Shown one piece after another: positions 45,724 through 55,387 of a stretch of 64,000 nt of DNA. The DNA is from Spirosoma profusum (GTDB taxonomy: Bacteria; Bacteroidota; Bacteroidia; Cytophagales; Spirosomataceae). The first letter of the stretch is position 1; the number at the start of each line of letters is the position of its first letter. The notes under the pieces are model-generated. The model was not told where the DNA came from. It did no database searches and worked only from the letters and a program-made list of their open reading frames with translations. The translations under genes and the position numbers were made by a program. The stretch lies in NCBI RefSeq assembly GCF_014699005.1, contig NZ_JACWZY010000031.1, positions 1-64,000 on the forward strand, given 5' to 3'.

Positions 45724-48700
45724 ATGCCCCAATCAAAACCACAGCCGGATCGGCCCCAACAATCGCGAGTACATCCTAATCGATTGTTGTTTGTGCTGCT
45801 CTCCGGGCTGTTCCTGTCGCTTTCAGCAACTGCTCAACGCACACAAAGCAACGCCGAACCCGATTATCATTACCGGAACGGCCTCGAATTGTTTGAACGT
45901 AACAATTATGCCGCAGCACGGTACGAATTTCGGCAATACCTCGAACCCCGCCGGGGCGATGGAACGCAGACGCTCCTCAATACCAGCGACCAGAATGCCG
46001 TAGAAGCCGAATATTACATCGCCCTCACTAGTCTTTACATCGATGAACCCGGCGCCGAACTGCTGGTGGATCGCTTCGTAAAGAACCATACGGAGCATCC
46101 GAAAGCCGGGCAGTTGTATGGTGATTTAGGTACGTATTACTACAATCGGCAGGATTACACCAAAGCGATCGATTTTCTGGAAAAGGCTGTGGCGCAGGGC
46201 GGTAGCAGCAGTCAGCAACTCGCTTATAAATACCAACTGGCTATTGCCTATTACAATACGCAGGATTTACAGAAGGCATTGCCACTCCTCAACGCGGTGA
46301 AACTGGATACCAGTTCGCCCGATGCACCGGCCGCTTCGTACTACGCTGGCGTGATTAATTTCCGGAATCGTAACTACAACGAAGCGGTCGCCGATTTTCG
46401 ACGTATCGAGAACAATCCGACGTATCAGAGTCAGGTGCCCAACTGGATTGCGCAGTCATTTTACAAGCAACGTCGGTTTGATGATTTACTGGCGTACACC
46501 GAGCCACTTCTGCGACGTAGCAACGGCAATGGTTTGAGCGAGGTAGCTCTGTTTACGGCCGAAGTATTTTATCAGCAAAATCAGTTTGCCAAAGCCATTC
46601 CGTATTATAAACAGTATGTCAACGTCAGTGGTACCAAAACACCCGGCGCGGTACGTTTCCGCTACGGGCAATCACTTTTCCGGACGGGTGCTTATCCAGA
46701 TGCCATTACGCAGCTGAAGCCACTCGCCGGTGGCAAAGACACAACGGCTCAGTACGCAGCCTATACGCTCGGCGTCAGCTATTTGCAGACGCAGAATCCA
46801 ACGTTCGCGCTCAACGCCTTCGATCAGGCCGGTCGGCTATCGTTCAATAAAGAAATTCAGGAAGAAGCAAAATTCACACACGCCAAGTTGCAGTTGGATC
46901 AAAATAACGGGGCTGACGCGGTGAAAGAATTGACCGCTTTTCTGAAGCAGTATCCCGATAGTAAGTTCGAAAATGAAGCTAACGAGCTGGTGGGCGAAGC
47001 GTATTATGCTTCGAACAATTATCCTGCGGCCATCGCTTACATTGAAGGACTCAAGAAACGAACTTCTAAAATCAACGCAACGTATCAACGGCTGACCTAC
47101 AATCAGGGCGTCAATGATTTCAACGCTGAACGCTATCCGCAGGCGGTTGCCAATCTCGATAAATCGCTGAAATTTCCGGTCGATAACGAGCTTCAGGCGG
47201 CTGCTCAGTTCTGGAAAGCGGAGTCGTATTCAGCAGGGAAACAGTATGATACGTCCATTCCACTCTATGCCAGCGTCTCGAAAAGCGGGTCCAGTTTTGC
47301 AACCCGAAGTCTGTACGGACTGGGTTATGCGTATTACAACAAAAAGGAATACGCCCGCGCTCAGCCCTACTTCCGCGATTTCGTAACGCGAGGAGGCAAC
47401 AGTCAGGAAGAGGACGTAGCAGAGCAGGTAAAAGATGCGACTATCCGGCTGGCCGATACGTATTTCGTGACCAAGCAGTACGAAAACGCTATGAAATATT
47501 ACGATCAGGCCATTGCCCGAAATGCAGCTGATAAAGATTACGCAGCTTATCAGAAAGCGGTCATTCTGAGCTACGTTGGTCGCGATGCCGAAGCCAAAGC
47601 ACAATTTGATCAGGTGCAACGGCAATATCCAAGCTCACGTTTCGTCGAAGAATCGCTATTTCAGACCGCCAATGTCGATTTTGAGAAAGGTAATTATCAG
47701 ACGGCCATTCGGAATTTCACGAAGCTCATTCAGGAACGCCCCAACAGTCGGCTAATACCAGCGGCCCTCCTCAAACGGGCTGTTGCGTATGGAAACGTTC
47801 AGCAATACGACCCGGCCGTTGCTGATTACAAGCGGATTCTGGATAATTACGGCGATTCGGAACAGGCGCAGAGTGCATTGTTAGGCATCCAGAATACGTT
47901 GAACGACGCCGGTCGCCCGGAAGAGTTCTCGCAGGTTTTGGGGCAGTATAAGAAAAGCAATCCGGGTAGTACAGACATTGAGCGGGTCCAGTTTGATAAC
48001 GCCAAAAACATTTACGCCAACGAGAAATACGCGCAGGCTATTCAGTCTTTTCAGGCGTTTATGCAGGAATACCCCAACAGCCCAAACACCAACGAAGCCC
48101 GGTACTATGTTGCCGAATCGTACCGCCAGACTGACGATCCAGGCAATGCGCTACGTTACTACAACCTGATTATTGCCGATCGACGCTCCGATTATCTGGT
48201 ACGTGCTGCCACGCGGGCGGCTGAACTGGAGATCGCCCAAAAGAATTACCCTCGCGCTATCCGCAATTACCAGATCATGCAGGCTCAATCTAATGGCAAG
48301 GCTGAACAGGTAACGGCGCAACTGGGACTGATGGATACGTACTACGTTTACCCAAAACCCGATTCAGCAGCGGTAATAGCCCGCGAAGTTTTGACGGCTG
48401 GCAATGTAGTGCCAGGGGCTCAAAATCGGGCGCAGTTGATGCTGGGTAAGGTTGCTTTTGGCAAAGGCGATTACAAAACAGCCCAGACTGAGTTCGATAG
48501 AACGATTGCGCTGGCTAAAGACGTCAATGGCGCTGAAGCGTTGTATTATCTAGGCGACATTCAATACCGGCAGAAAAAGTACAAGGAGTCGATTGCTACG
48601 TTGCTGAAATTCAACCAGCAATTCAGCGATTTTGAGTACTGGAAAGGCAAAGCCTTCATGCTGGTATCCGACAATAACGTAGCGCAGGAAGAATTTGCGC

Positions 48701-48798
48701 AGGCAAAAGCCGTCCTGAATTCCATCATCGAAAACACATCCGACCAAACCATCATCGCCGAAGCCAAACAAAAGCTGGCGGCACTAGAAAATAAGTGA
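45724..48798 (+). CDS. Large periplasmic TPR-repeat protein
   Basis: A 1024-residue protein: a hydrophobic N-terminal export signal (LLFVLLSGLFLSLSATAQ), then more than a dozen tetratricopeptide-like helical pairs along the entire length, such as GTYYYNRQDYTKAIDFLEKA, LYGLGYAYYNKKEYARAQPY and ALYYLGDIQYRQKKYKESIA. Motifs of the YAxEKYxQAI and FxQYPxSxxxxxA type resemble BamD/YbgF TPRs. No enzyme domain is present. It leads a plus-strand group with an outer-membrane barrel and an HU/SPOR protein, suggesting an envelope assembly or cell division scaffold. Its stop codon lies in a hairpin arm. Confidence 0.88.
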   Translation: MPQSKPQPDRPQQSRVHPNRLLFVLLSGLFLSLSATAQRTQSNAEPDYHYRNGLELFERNNYAAARYEFRQYLEPRRGDGTQTLLNTSDQNAVEAEYYIALTSLYIDEPGAELLVDRFVKNHTEHPKAGQLYGDLGTYYYNRQDYTKAIDFLEKAVAQGGSSSQQLAYKYQLAIAYYNTQDLQKALPLLNAVKLDTSSPDAPAASYYAGVINFRNRNYNEAVADFRRIENNPTYQSQVPNWIAQSFYKQRRFDDLLAYTEPLLRRSNGNGLSEVALFTAEVFYQQNQFAKAIPYYKQYVNVSGTKTPGAVRFRYGQSLFRTGAYPDAITQLKPLAGGKDTTAQYAAYTLGVSYLQTQNPTFALNAFDQAGRLSFNKEIQEEAKFTHAKLQLDQNNGADAVKELTAFLKQYPDSKFENEANELVGEAYYASNNYPAAIAYIEGLKKRTSKINATYQRLTYNQGVNDFNAERYPQAVANLDKSLKFPVDNELQAAAQFWKAESYSAGKQYDTSIPLYASVSKSGSSFATRSLYGLGYAYYNKKEYARAQPYFRDFVTRGGNSQEEDVAEQVKDATIRLADTYFVTKQYENAMKYYDQAIARNAADKDYAAYQKAVILSYVGRDAEAKAQFDQVQRQYPSSRFVEESLFQTANVDFEKGNYQTAIRNFTKLIQERPNSRLIPAALLKRAVAYGNVQQYDPAVADYKRILDNYGDSEQAQSALLGIQNTLNDAGRPEEFSQVLGQYKKSNPGSTDIERVQFDNAKNIYANEKYAQAIQSFQAFMQEYPNSPNTNEARYYVAESYRQTDDPGNALRYYNLIIADRRSDYLVRAATRAAELEIAQKNYPRAIRNYQIMQAQSNGKAEQVTAQLGLMDTYYVYPKPDSAAVIAREVLTAGNVVPGAQNRAQLMLGKVAFGKGDYKTAQTEFDRTIALAKDVNGAEALYYLGDIQYRQKKYKESIATLLKFNQQFSDFEYWKGKAFMLVSDNNVAQEEFAQAKAVLNSIIENTSDQTIIAEAKQKLAALENK

Positions 48799-48873
48799 TG
48801 AGTGATGAGTTGGCTTACGCACTCAATGATTGCTGGCGTAAGCCAACTTATCACCTATTGTTCATCACTCATC
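48797..48873. repeat. Nested inverted repeat after the TPR gene
   Basis: Outer arms gatgagtgatga (48797-48808) and tcatcactcatc (48862-48873) enclose inner arms agttggcttacgc and gcgtaagccaact (48808-48820 and 48836-48848). The outer arm begins within the TPR stop codon, and the repeat ends 13 nt before the next start. Confidence 0.85.
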
Positions 48874-48886
48874 GCTACCAACACTT

Positions 48887-50560
48887 ATGATCGTACGTCC
48901 CTTATTCATCCTTGGCTTTTGTTCGATTGCGACCGCGGTTTTGGCGCAGGAACCGAAACCAACCCGACCCGTTAAAGAAGGTGAGGTTGACAACCAGGAA
49001 ATTACGGTTGAAAAAAGCCGTAAAATCGAGCTACAACCCGCCACCCGGATTTTCAACAAAATTCCGTCGGTGAAACCGTCGGCTGAACAGCGGAAGCTGA
49101 CCTACGAATTTGAAGACCGTAAGCTGACCGTCGGCGACCCACGTATCACGCCGGGCGTACTGGCTCCGGCGGCCACTCAAGCTGAAGAAACTTCGTCGTT
49201 CAACAACTACGTAAAGCTCGGCGCAGGTAATTACAGCTCGTTTCTGGGCGAAGGTTTTGTGGGGCTAAACGCCATGTCGAACCTGTCGCTGGAGGCTTCT
49301 GCCCGACATCTGTCGTCGGCTATTGGTCCGGTCGATGGAAAAAACTCTGCGCAGAGCGATACGCGGTTTCGGGTTACTGGAAAATACCTGGCCGACGCCT
49401 TCAAACTTCAGGCCGATTTTGGTTATGACCGCAATGCCTATAATTTTTACGGATACAGTCGCGAGTATGCCGCCCTAGGCTTTTTCGATCCAAAGCAGCA
49501 CCTGAATACCATTAATTTCAAACTTGGCATTGAAAATGCGAACAGCGAAAATGCCATCGATTATTCACTACGTACGGGTATCACAAACCTGAGCGACCGC
49601 TTCAATGCGTCCGAATTTGACTGGGGAACCAACCTGAACGCATCCATAGGTATTTCTGGCAGCGTTTTTGCACTTCTTGCGGCAGATGCATACGTAACAC
49701 AACGTTCCGATGGTTCCATTGTCGACAACCGGAATTTGTTCCGGGTAAAGCCTACTTTCAAGTACACGTCGTCGATGTTTACGCTGACAGCGGGTATCAA
49801 CGCAGTGAACCAGACCGATCAGCGTCAGAATATCAACGACACGCGGGCGTTTCCAGTGATTGATATTGATCTGGTTCCTGTCGGAAACGTACACATTTTC
49901 GCAGGCGTCGACGGCGACATTAACCGGAATACGCTACGTTCGTTACTGGGCGAAAATAAGTGGCTTGGGCAGCAGGTTGTCCTGGCCAATACGGTGAAGA
50001 TGATCGACATTTATGGCGGTTCGAAAGGGGCATTGGGTGGCGGATTTTCGTACGAAGGCAAGGCATCGTATGCGCGGTATCGAAACTTTTCGACCTTCAA
50101 CAACGCAATCCCCGATACTTCCAAGTTCGCGGTTTTGTATGATGGCGGCATTGCGAACGTATTGACTATTTCGGGCCAACTGGCGTATGCGCAGAAGGAT
50201 AAGTTTCGGTCGACGTTGAAAGCCGACTTTTTCAATTATTCGCTCGAACGACTCGAAGAAGCCTGGGGACGTCCGCGCGTAGCTGCTACCTGGACCAACT
50301 CGTTTATTCTGGACAAGAAATTATTTATTACGGCTGACCTCTATTTTTATGAGGGAATTAAAAACAGAAATTTTGTTACGGCCAAAACCTATACGTTAAA
50401 TCCAATTTATGACGCAAACGTAAAAATTGACTATTTCCTCGGTAAGCAGATTTCAGCTTTCGTTTCTCTGAACAATCTCTTTGGGCAGAATTATCAGCGA
50501 TATTTGTATTATCAAAATCAAGGACTTAACTTTCTTGGCGGAATTAGTTATTCGTTCTAA
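48887..50560 (+). CDS. Outer-membrane beta-barrel protein (TonB-receptor-like, no plug seen)
   Basis: A 557-residue protein with a signal peptide (PLFILGFCSIATAVLAQ), a polar periplasmic segment of about 75 residues (EITVEKSRKIELQPATRIFN), and a series of alternating amphipathic strands that end in NFLGGISYSF, the aromatic C-terminus typical of barrel substrates of the BAM complex. It resembles the barrel part of TonB-dependent receptors, but I see no plug domain or TonB box, so it may be a structural or secretion barrel. It lies between the TPR and HU/SPOR genes (18 nt to the latter). Confidence 0.8.
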   Translation: MIVRPLFILGFCSIATAVLAQEPKPTRPVKEGEVDNQEITVEKSRKIELQPATRIFNKIPSVKPSAEQRKLTYEFEDRKLTVGDPRITPGVLAPAATQAEETSSFNNYVKLGAGNYSSFLGEGFVGLNAMSNLSLEASARHLSSAIGPVDGKNSAQSDTRFRVTGKYLADAFKLQADFGYDRNAYNFYGYSREYAALGFFDPKQHLNTINFKLGIENANSENAIDYSLRTGITNLSDRFNASEFDWGTNLNASIGISGSVFALLAADAYVTQRSDGSIVDNRNLFRVKPTFKYTSSMFTLTAGINAVNQTDQRQNINDTRAFPVIDIDLVPVGNVHIFAGVDGDINRNTLRSLLGENKWLGQQVVLANTVKMIDIYGGSKGALGGGFSYEGKASYARYRNFSTFNNAIPDTSKFAVLYDGGIANVLTISGQLAYAQKDKFRSTLKADFFNYSLERLEEAWGRPRVAATWTNSFILDKKLFITADLYFYEGIKNRNFVTAKTYTLNPIYDANVKIDYFLGKQISAFVSLNNLFGQNYQRYLYYQNQGLNFLGGISYSF

Positions 50561-50578
50561 TCGGTCTATGATCTGTTT

Positions 50579-52087
50579 ATGACTACTGTTAATGAATACC
50601 TAAAGAAATTACTTTATCAGTACGACTGCGTGGTGGTACCGGAGTTAGGGGCATTCCTGACGCACTATCAACCTGCTACGTTTACTGAAGCCAGTGGCCT
50701 ATACCTGCCTCCTCGCAAGCGCATCGCGTTCAACGAGGCACTTCGGCTGGACGACGGCATTCTGGTAAATTTTATCATGCTTCATGAGTCCGTTGCCCGC
50801 GACGTAGCACAACGTCATGTTGCTACGTTCGTGAATGAAATGCATCAGCAAATCGATACGGGTGGCCGGTTCGAGATAGACAACATCGGAACGTTCACCA
50901 ACAACGATGAGAAGCGACTGCAGTTTCATCCGAGCGTACGGCATAACTTTTTCGGCGAAGCCTATGGCATGGCCCCATTCTCAACGCAAAGAGCTACTAA
51001 AAAGCCTCTGGCCGAACCAGCTATCGATGCCGTACCGATCACAGCGCTGGGTCCGGTGTTGGTTCGCGACGAGGACGTAATACATACACCCCTGCAACCA
51101 TCTATTCCGTACTGGCGAATTGCAGCTGCGGTATTGCTTATCGGCTCAGTGGGCGTGGTCAGTTATTTCTCCGTCATCAAGCCCGGACAGCCTTTCCAGA
51201 GTAGCTTAGACCCTTCCAAGCTGTTCCACAGTACGACAGCCTATTTCGATAAGCTAACGTCTAAAAATGAAACAGTTGAGCCAGAAGCGGCTAAGAAGAT
51301 AACACCTTTATCAATTCCGGCTGAAGAAACAAAATCGGCTTTGGCAACCCCGCCACCTGCACCGGTAGTTGAAACGAAAGTAGCTCCTGTTATCATTAAA
51401 CCAGTTGAGGTAGCAACAAAACCGGTTACGGTGGCATCGGCTCCAGCAGTCATCAAATCAGCACCGACTAATGCCAAGTCGGCTCCCGAAGTAGCAGTAA
51501 AATCAACTCCTGTTGCAGTTAAAACAGCGCCATCCGTTACCAAGGCAGCTCCGGTAGTCGTTAAATCGGCTCCAGTTGCTGCGAAACCAGTTGCCGTACC
51601 AAATTCAGCGCCAGTTGTTGTCAAGGCAGCTCCGGCAATAAAAACAACGCCAACTGTTGTAAAATCGGCTCCGGTAGTAGCCAAGTCTATGCCTGAAGCT
51701 GTTAAGCCAGTGGTGGCGCCAGTTAGCAAAAACGCTGTACCGATTCCGACGGCAGTTAACACGAAGCCGGCGGTTGCGGCTGCTCCCGTCAATAAACCGG
51801 CGGTTGTGAAAACAGCTCCGGTTGTGGCGGCAAAACCACGCCGTATTTATCCAAATTTTTTGGCCATCGCTGGCGTCTTCGTCAGTAAGCAGAACGCTTA
51901 TCGACTGAAGTATCAGCTACGTCAGGCCGGTTATACCGACGCTTTCGTCATCAACCCGAGACGCGGACAGAAGCAATTGTATAAAGTATCGGCAATAGGC
52001 TCGAATGTACGCGAGGATGTACTTACTAAAATGCCTGAAATCAATGATTTAACAGGCGCCGAATCTTGGGTATTTGAAAATTTCTAA
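50579..52087 (+). CDS. CCDC81-like HU-domain and SPOR-domain membrane protein
   Basis: A 502-residue bitopic protein. Residues 1-130 match the prokaryotic CCDC81-like HU domains (VNEYLKKLLYQYDCVVVPEL; TGGRFEIDNIGTFTNNDEKR). One membrane helix (about 180-197, IAAAVLLIGSVGVVSYFS) is followed by a low-complexity Ala/Pro/Val/Lys linker (about 250-415, repeats of the VVKSAPV type). A C-terminal SPOR domain (FLAIAGVFVSKQNAYRLKYQ) would bind denuded septal peptidoglycan. The HU part sits in the cytoplasm, so the protein may link nucleoid and division septum, although these HU domains may bind protein rather than DNA. Confidence 0.88.
   Translation: MTTVNEYLKKLLYQYDCVVVPELGAFLTHYQPATFTEASGLYLPPRKRIAFNEALRLDDGILVNFIMLHESVARDVAQRHVATFVNEMHQQIDTGGRFEIDNIGTFTNNDEKRLQFHPSVRHNFFGEAYGMAPFSTQRATKKPLAEPAIDAVPITALGPVLVRDEDVIHTPLQPSIPYWRIAAAVLLIGSVGVVSYFSVIKPGQPFQSSLDPSKLFHSTTAYFDKLTSKNETVEPEAAKKITPLSIPAEETKSALATPPPAPVVETKVAPVIIKPVEVATKPVTVASAPAVIKSAPTNAKSAPEVAVKSTPVAVKTAPSVTKAAPVVVKSAPVAAKPVAVPNSAPVVVKAAPAIKTTPTVVKSAPVVAKSMPEAVKPVVAPVSKNAVPIPTAVNTKPAVAAAPVNKPAVVKTAPVVAAKPRRIYPNFLAIAGVFVSKQNAYRLKYQLRQAGYTDAFVINPRRGQKQLYKVSAIGSNVREDVLTKMPEINDLTGAESWVFENF
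51340..51840. repeat. Low-complexity coding repeat in the SPOR protein linker
   Basis: Degenerate units coding for (V)KSAPVV(A/V)K recur about fifteen times. The mirror-strand open frame of 183 codons (Ala/Thr/Gly-rich) is a product of this composition and not a gene. Confidence 0.75.
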
Positions 52088-52113
52088 TACATAGTGATCA
52101 CCTATTCCCCGAA

Positions 52114-52140
52114 AGGCAGCTCCAATGAGTTGCCTTTTTT
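52114..52140. terminator. Terminator between the SPOR gene and xdhC
   Basis: aggcagctc (52114-52122) and gagttgcct (52127-52135) pair with one G-U, followed by a T-tract on the plus strand. It divides convergent genes. Confidence 0.8.
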
Positions 52141-52149
52141 CTTTTCCCA

Positions 52150-53121
52150 TCATCGTTCGTTTTTCACCCGAATAATTTCGGCGGCAATACTAACGGCAAT
52201 CTCTTCGGGTGTCTGGCTATTGATAGCCATACCCACGGGTGCGTGAACCCACTGTAATTGTTCTTCGGCGATGCCTTCGTCTCTGTATTGTGTAAACATT
52301 TTTCCAATTTTAGCTTTGCTTCCCAGCAGACCAATATATCTGACTTGTTTGTTTAGTAAAGCACGTAACGCAACGTCGTCGGTTCGGAAACCGAACGTCA
52401 TAATGACAACGTAATGATTCGAGCCGGACGGAATCAACTGGGCCAGTTCATCGTACTGTTTCACTACGATTTTTTCCTGAGCGGCCTCATTCAGCCCCAT
52501 TGTGTGCAGATCAGGGCGGTCGTCGAAAACACGGACGTAGAAATCCATCTGGTTCATTAACCGCGAAAGCGCCAGCGCACAATGGCCGCCCCCCACAATA
52601 AAAAGTTGATTTTTGTAGCCCAAACGTTCCCAATAAAGCCACTCATCTTCCGATTCTCTCATGAACCGATACGTATCTTCGGGTAGTATATCGGCGGAGA
52701 ACTGAATTCCGGAGGGCGATAATTCCAGCAAACCATTGTTACGTTGGACAAGACACTCGATGATGGCCTGAACAGAATCAGCTTCGGTTGGATGAACGTA
52801 GTAGAGCCAAACCGTCTGGTCGCCAGAGCAAATCATACCGCTCTGATTATGAGCTGCTTCTTTGTCATGGTATTGGGTACGTATCGAGGATTCATGTCTC
52901 GCTCCCTGCCGAAGTTTTTCTTTCGCCAGTTCCACCAGCTTGTATTCCATCATCCCCCCTCCTATCGACCCAGCCATTTGCCCAAGGCTATTCACCGCCA
53001 TCAGAAAACCCTGCCGCCCGGGGCTGCTCCCGTTACTTTCCAGTACGTACAGCAGCATAACCGACAAGTGCTTTTGCAGGCTGTCATGAATTAACTGCCA
53101 CGTAGCTAGCTGTTTGATCAT
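52150..53121 (-). CDS. xdhC: XdhC-family molybdenum cofactor insertion protein
   Basis: A 323-residue protein with the two XdhC parts: an N-terminal domain (VLESNGSSPGRQGFLMAVNS, GSIGGGMMEYKLVELA) and a C-terminal Rossmann domain (QLFIVGGGHCALALSRLMNQ, YIGLLGSKAKIG). XdhC binds, sulfurates or protects the molybdenum cofactor and inserts it into xanthine dehydrogenase. Its start overlaps the xdhB end by 38 nt, so the two are translationally coupled. Confidence 0.91.
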   Translation of the reverse strand: MIKQLATWQLIHDSLQKHLSVMLLYVLESNGSSPGRQGFLMAVNSLGQMAGSIGGGMMEYKLVELAKEKLRQGARHESSIRTQYHDKEAAHNQSGMICSGDQTVWLYYVHPTEADSVQAIIECLVQRNNGLLELSPSGIQFSADILPEDTYRFMRESEDEWLYWERLGYKNQLFIVGGGHCALALSRLMNQMDFYVRVFDDRPDLHTMGLNEAAQEKIVVKQYDELAQLIPSGSNHYVVIMTFGFRTDDVALRALLNKQVRYIGLLGSKAKIGKMFTQYRDEGIAEEQLQWVHAPVGMAINSQTPEEIAVSIAAEIIRVKNER

Positions 53122-55387
53122 TAGTAGAGAACGAAGTTCGGCCGTCGTATAAAGCCAGCAGTACTTTTTCGGGTGTCATTGGCGCATCGAAGGGAATACG
53201 AGCTGTTGGGTTAAATGCGAGGATGGCGTTACGTAGGGCAAAATACGCACCGATACCATACATCAGTGGTGGCTCTCCAACCGCTTTCGACCGAAAAATC
53301 GCCAGATTATCCTGCTCCGTTTTGAGCGCTTCGATGGCAATTTCATCAGGCACCGAATAAATATCAGGTACTTTATAAGTCGATAAGGCATTGGAACGTA
53401 GTCGGCCAGTCTTGTCGAAAATCACCTCTTCCATTGTCATCCAGCCAAGCCCTTGCACAATACCACCCTCGATCTGTCCCCGGTCGATGGCCGTGTTCAT
53501 GCTGACGCCAAAATCATGCACAACTTTTATGTTATTGATTTCATAGATACCACGCAGACAATCGACTGTGGTTTCAACAATAGCAGTACCATACACATGA
53601 TACGCAAACGGATGACCTTTTGCAGCTATAGGGTCGAAATGAATGCCGGGCGTAGCGTAATGCGCGTGTTCAGACAAGCTAACCCGTTTCGAAAAGGCAG
53701 CCATCAGCAATCGTTCCCAGTCCCAATCGGTTTTTTGATCGTTGACATAAACCCACTCGTCTTTTAACGTAATGGCTTCTACGTCCGTCTGCAACTCACC
53801 GGCGGCTACGGTTTTAAGACGTTTTACCAATTCGTCACAGGCGAGTTGTACGGCTCTACCGTTCAAATCGGCCGTTGCACTAGCAGCCGACGGCGACGTA
53901 CTGGCAATGCGATACGTACTGGTCGTCAACAGTTTAACTCGTTCGCTACGTATCGACAGCACCTGAGCCGCTACCTGAAGCATTTTCGTGTTGACACCCT
54001 GCCCCATTTCTACCGCGCCCGTACTGACGTTCACGCTTCCGTCCGTATACAGATGCACGAGCGCCCGCGCCTGATTCATGCGCGTGTTCGTGAACGAAAT
54101 ACCAAAACAAACGGGCATCAAGGCCAACCCTTTTTTGCTCAGTCGATTCTCATTATTGAACGTAGCAATACGTTCCCGAATGGCATTCAACTCATATAAC
54201 TCAGTGGTTTTATGCCAGCAGGCCGGAGCTTCACTCTCCGCTTTCTGCCCAAATGGAAATTCATCACCCGTTTGGATGAGATTTTTTTCCTGAATTACAG
54301 AGGCATCGATTCTTAGCGATTCGGCAGCTTTGGCAATGGCGGCTTCGATAACGAACATTCCCTGTGGCCCACCAAACCCCCGAAACGCGGTATTCGGCGG
54401 CAGGTGTGTGCGGCAACTATACGCCGTAGCCGATACGTTCGGAACGTAGTAACTATTGGTACAGTGAAACAACGTTCGTTCCAATACGGCCGGTGAAAGA
54501 TCGGCAGCAGCACCCGCGTTCTGGTAGAACGTAGCTTCGTAAGCAATGATTTTCAGATCGTTGTCGAGTCCGATTTTGAAATCTGAGGAATATGGGTGTC
54601 GTTTGCCGGTCATGGCCATATCCTCCATCCGATGCAGTGAATACTTGACGGGCTTCTTAAGTACGTGAGCCGCCACCGCCACCAAAGCCGCCCACATATT
54701 AGCCTGATCTTCTTTACCACCAAAGCCGCCCCCCAATCGAATCACATCGACCTCAATCTGATGCATGGGTAGCCCCGACGACCGGCTAACGGCTCGCTGC
54801 ACTGCCGTTGGTCCCTGCGTTGACGAATAGAGTTTAATGCCGTTGTTTTCCTGCGGGATGGCGTAGGCACCCTGTGTTTCAATGTAAAGATGTTCCTGCC
54901 CGTTAGTATCTGCGCAACCTTCGAAAATATGCATACACTGCGCCCAGGCCGTCGACGTATCACCAAGGCGAAAATGTTTGGGCGGGATAATCAATTCACC
55001 TAATGCTTGCGCTTCGCGTGGGTCGGTGATGACACGTAACGGCTCAATGTCGACGGTTATTTTTTTTACGGCAGCCCTCGCATCATCATCGGTTTCAGCC
55101 ACCACGAAGGCAATCGGCATACCGACATAGTGAACGTGATGGTCGGCAAACAAAGGTTCGTCGGGGATGATGCCGCCAATCTGATTTTCGCCCGTTACGT
55201 CCTTATGGGTCAGAACGCGGACCACGCCGGGCATGGCTTCGGCATCTGCTACGTTCAGGTTTCGGATAACACCGTGCGCCATTGGCGAGCCAAATGCCAC
55301 ACCAAACAACGTCCCCTGTATCAGCGGAATATCGTCCAGATAGACCGACTCGCCCCGTACGTGTGTTCTGGAATCGATGTTTTTCAT
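53084..55387 (-). CDS. xdhB: Xanthine dehydrogenase molybdopterin-binding subunit
   Basis: A 767-residue large subunit of the xanthine oxidase family. Typical segments are SRTHVRGESVYLDDIPLIQG at the start, LGGGFGGKEDQANMWAALVA, GAVEMGQGVNTKMLQVAAQV, and the active-site Glu in AVGEPPLMYGIGA. With XdhA it oxidises hypoxanthine and xanthine to urate. The start overlaps the xdhA stop by 4 nt. The length is normal for bacterial XdhB. Confidence 0.93.
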   Translation of the reverse strand: MKNIDSRTHVRGESVYLDDIPLIQGTLFGVAFGSPMAHGVIRNLNVADAEAMPGVVRVLTHKDVTGENQIGGIIPDEPLFADHHVHYVGMPIAFVVAETDDDARAAVKKITVDIEPLRVITDPREAQALGELIIPPKHFRLGDTSTAWAQCMHIFEGCADTNGQEHLYIETQGAYAIPQENNGIKLYSSTQGPTAVQRAVSRSSGLPMHQIEVDVIRLGGGFGGKEDQANMWAALVAVAAHVLKKPVKYSLHRMEDMAMTGKRHPYSSDFKIGLDNDLKIIAYEATFYQNAGAAADLSPAVLERTLFHCTNSYYVPNVSATAYSCRTHLPPNTAFRGFGGPQGMFVIEAAIAKAAESLRIDASVIQEKNLIQTGDEFPFGQKAESEAPACWHKTTELYELNAIRERIATFNNENRLSKKGLALMPVCFGISFTNTRMNQARALVHLYTDGSVNVSTGAVEMGQGVNTKMLQVAAQVLSIRSERVKLLTTSTYRIASTSPSAASATADLNGRAVQLACDELVKRLKTVAAGELQTDVEAITLKDEWVYVNDQKTDWDWERLLMAAFSKRVSLSEHAHYATPGIHFDPIAAKGHPFAYHVYGTAIVETTVDCLRGIYEINNIKVVHDFGVSMNTAIDRGQIEGGIVQGLGWMTMEEVIFDKTGRLRSNALSTYKVPDIYSVPDEIAIEALKTEQDNLAIFRSKAVGEPPLMYGIGAYFALRNAILAFNPTARIPFDAPMTPEKVLLALYDGRTSFSTNDQTASYVAVNS

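Noticed and set aside
51241-51792. 183-codon minus-strand frame rich in Ala, Thr and Gly
   Set aside because: It is the mirror of the Ala/Pro/Val/Lys linker of the HU-SPOR protein; the low complexity leaves the opposite frame open.
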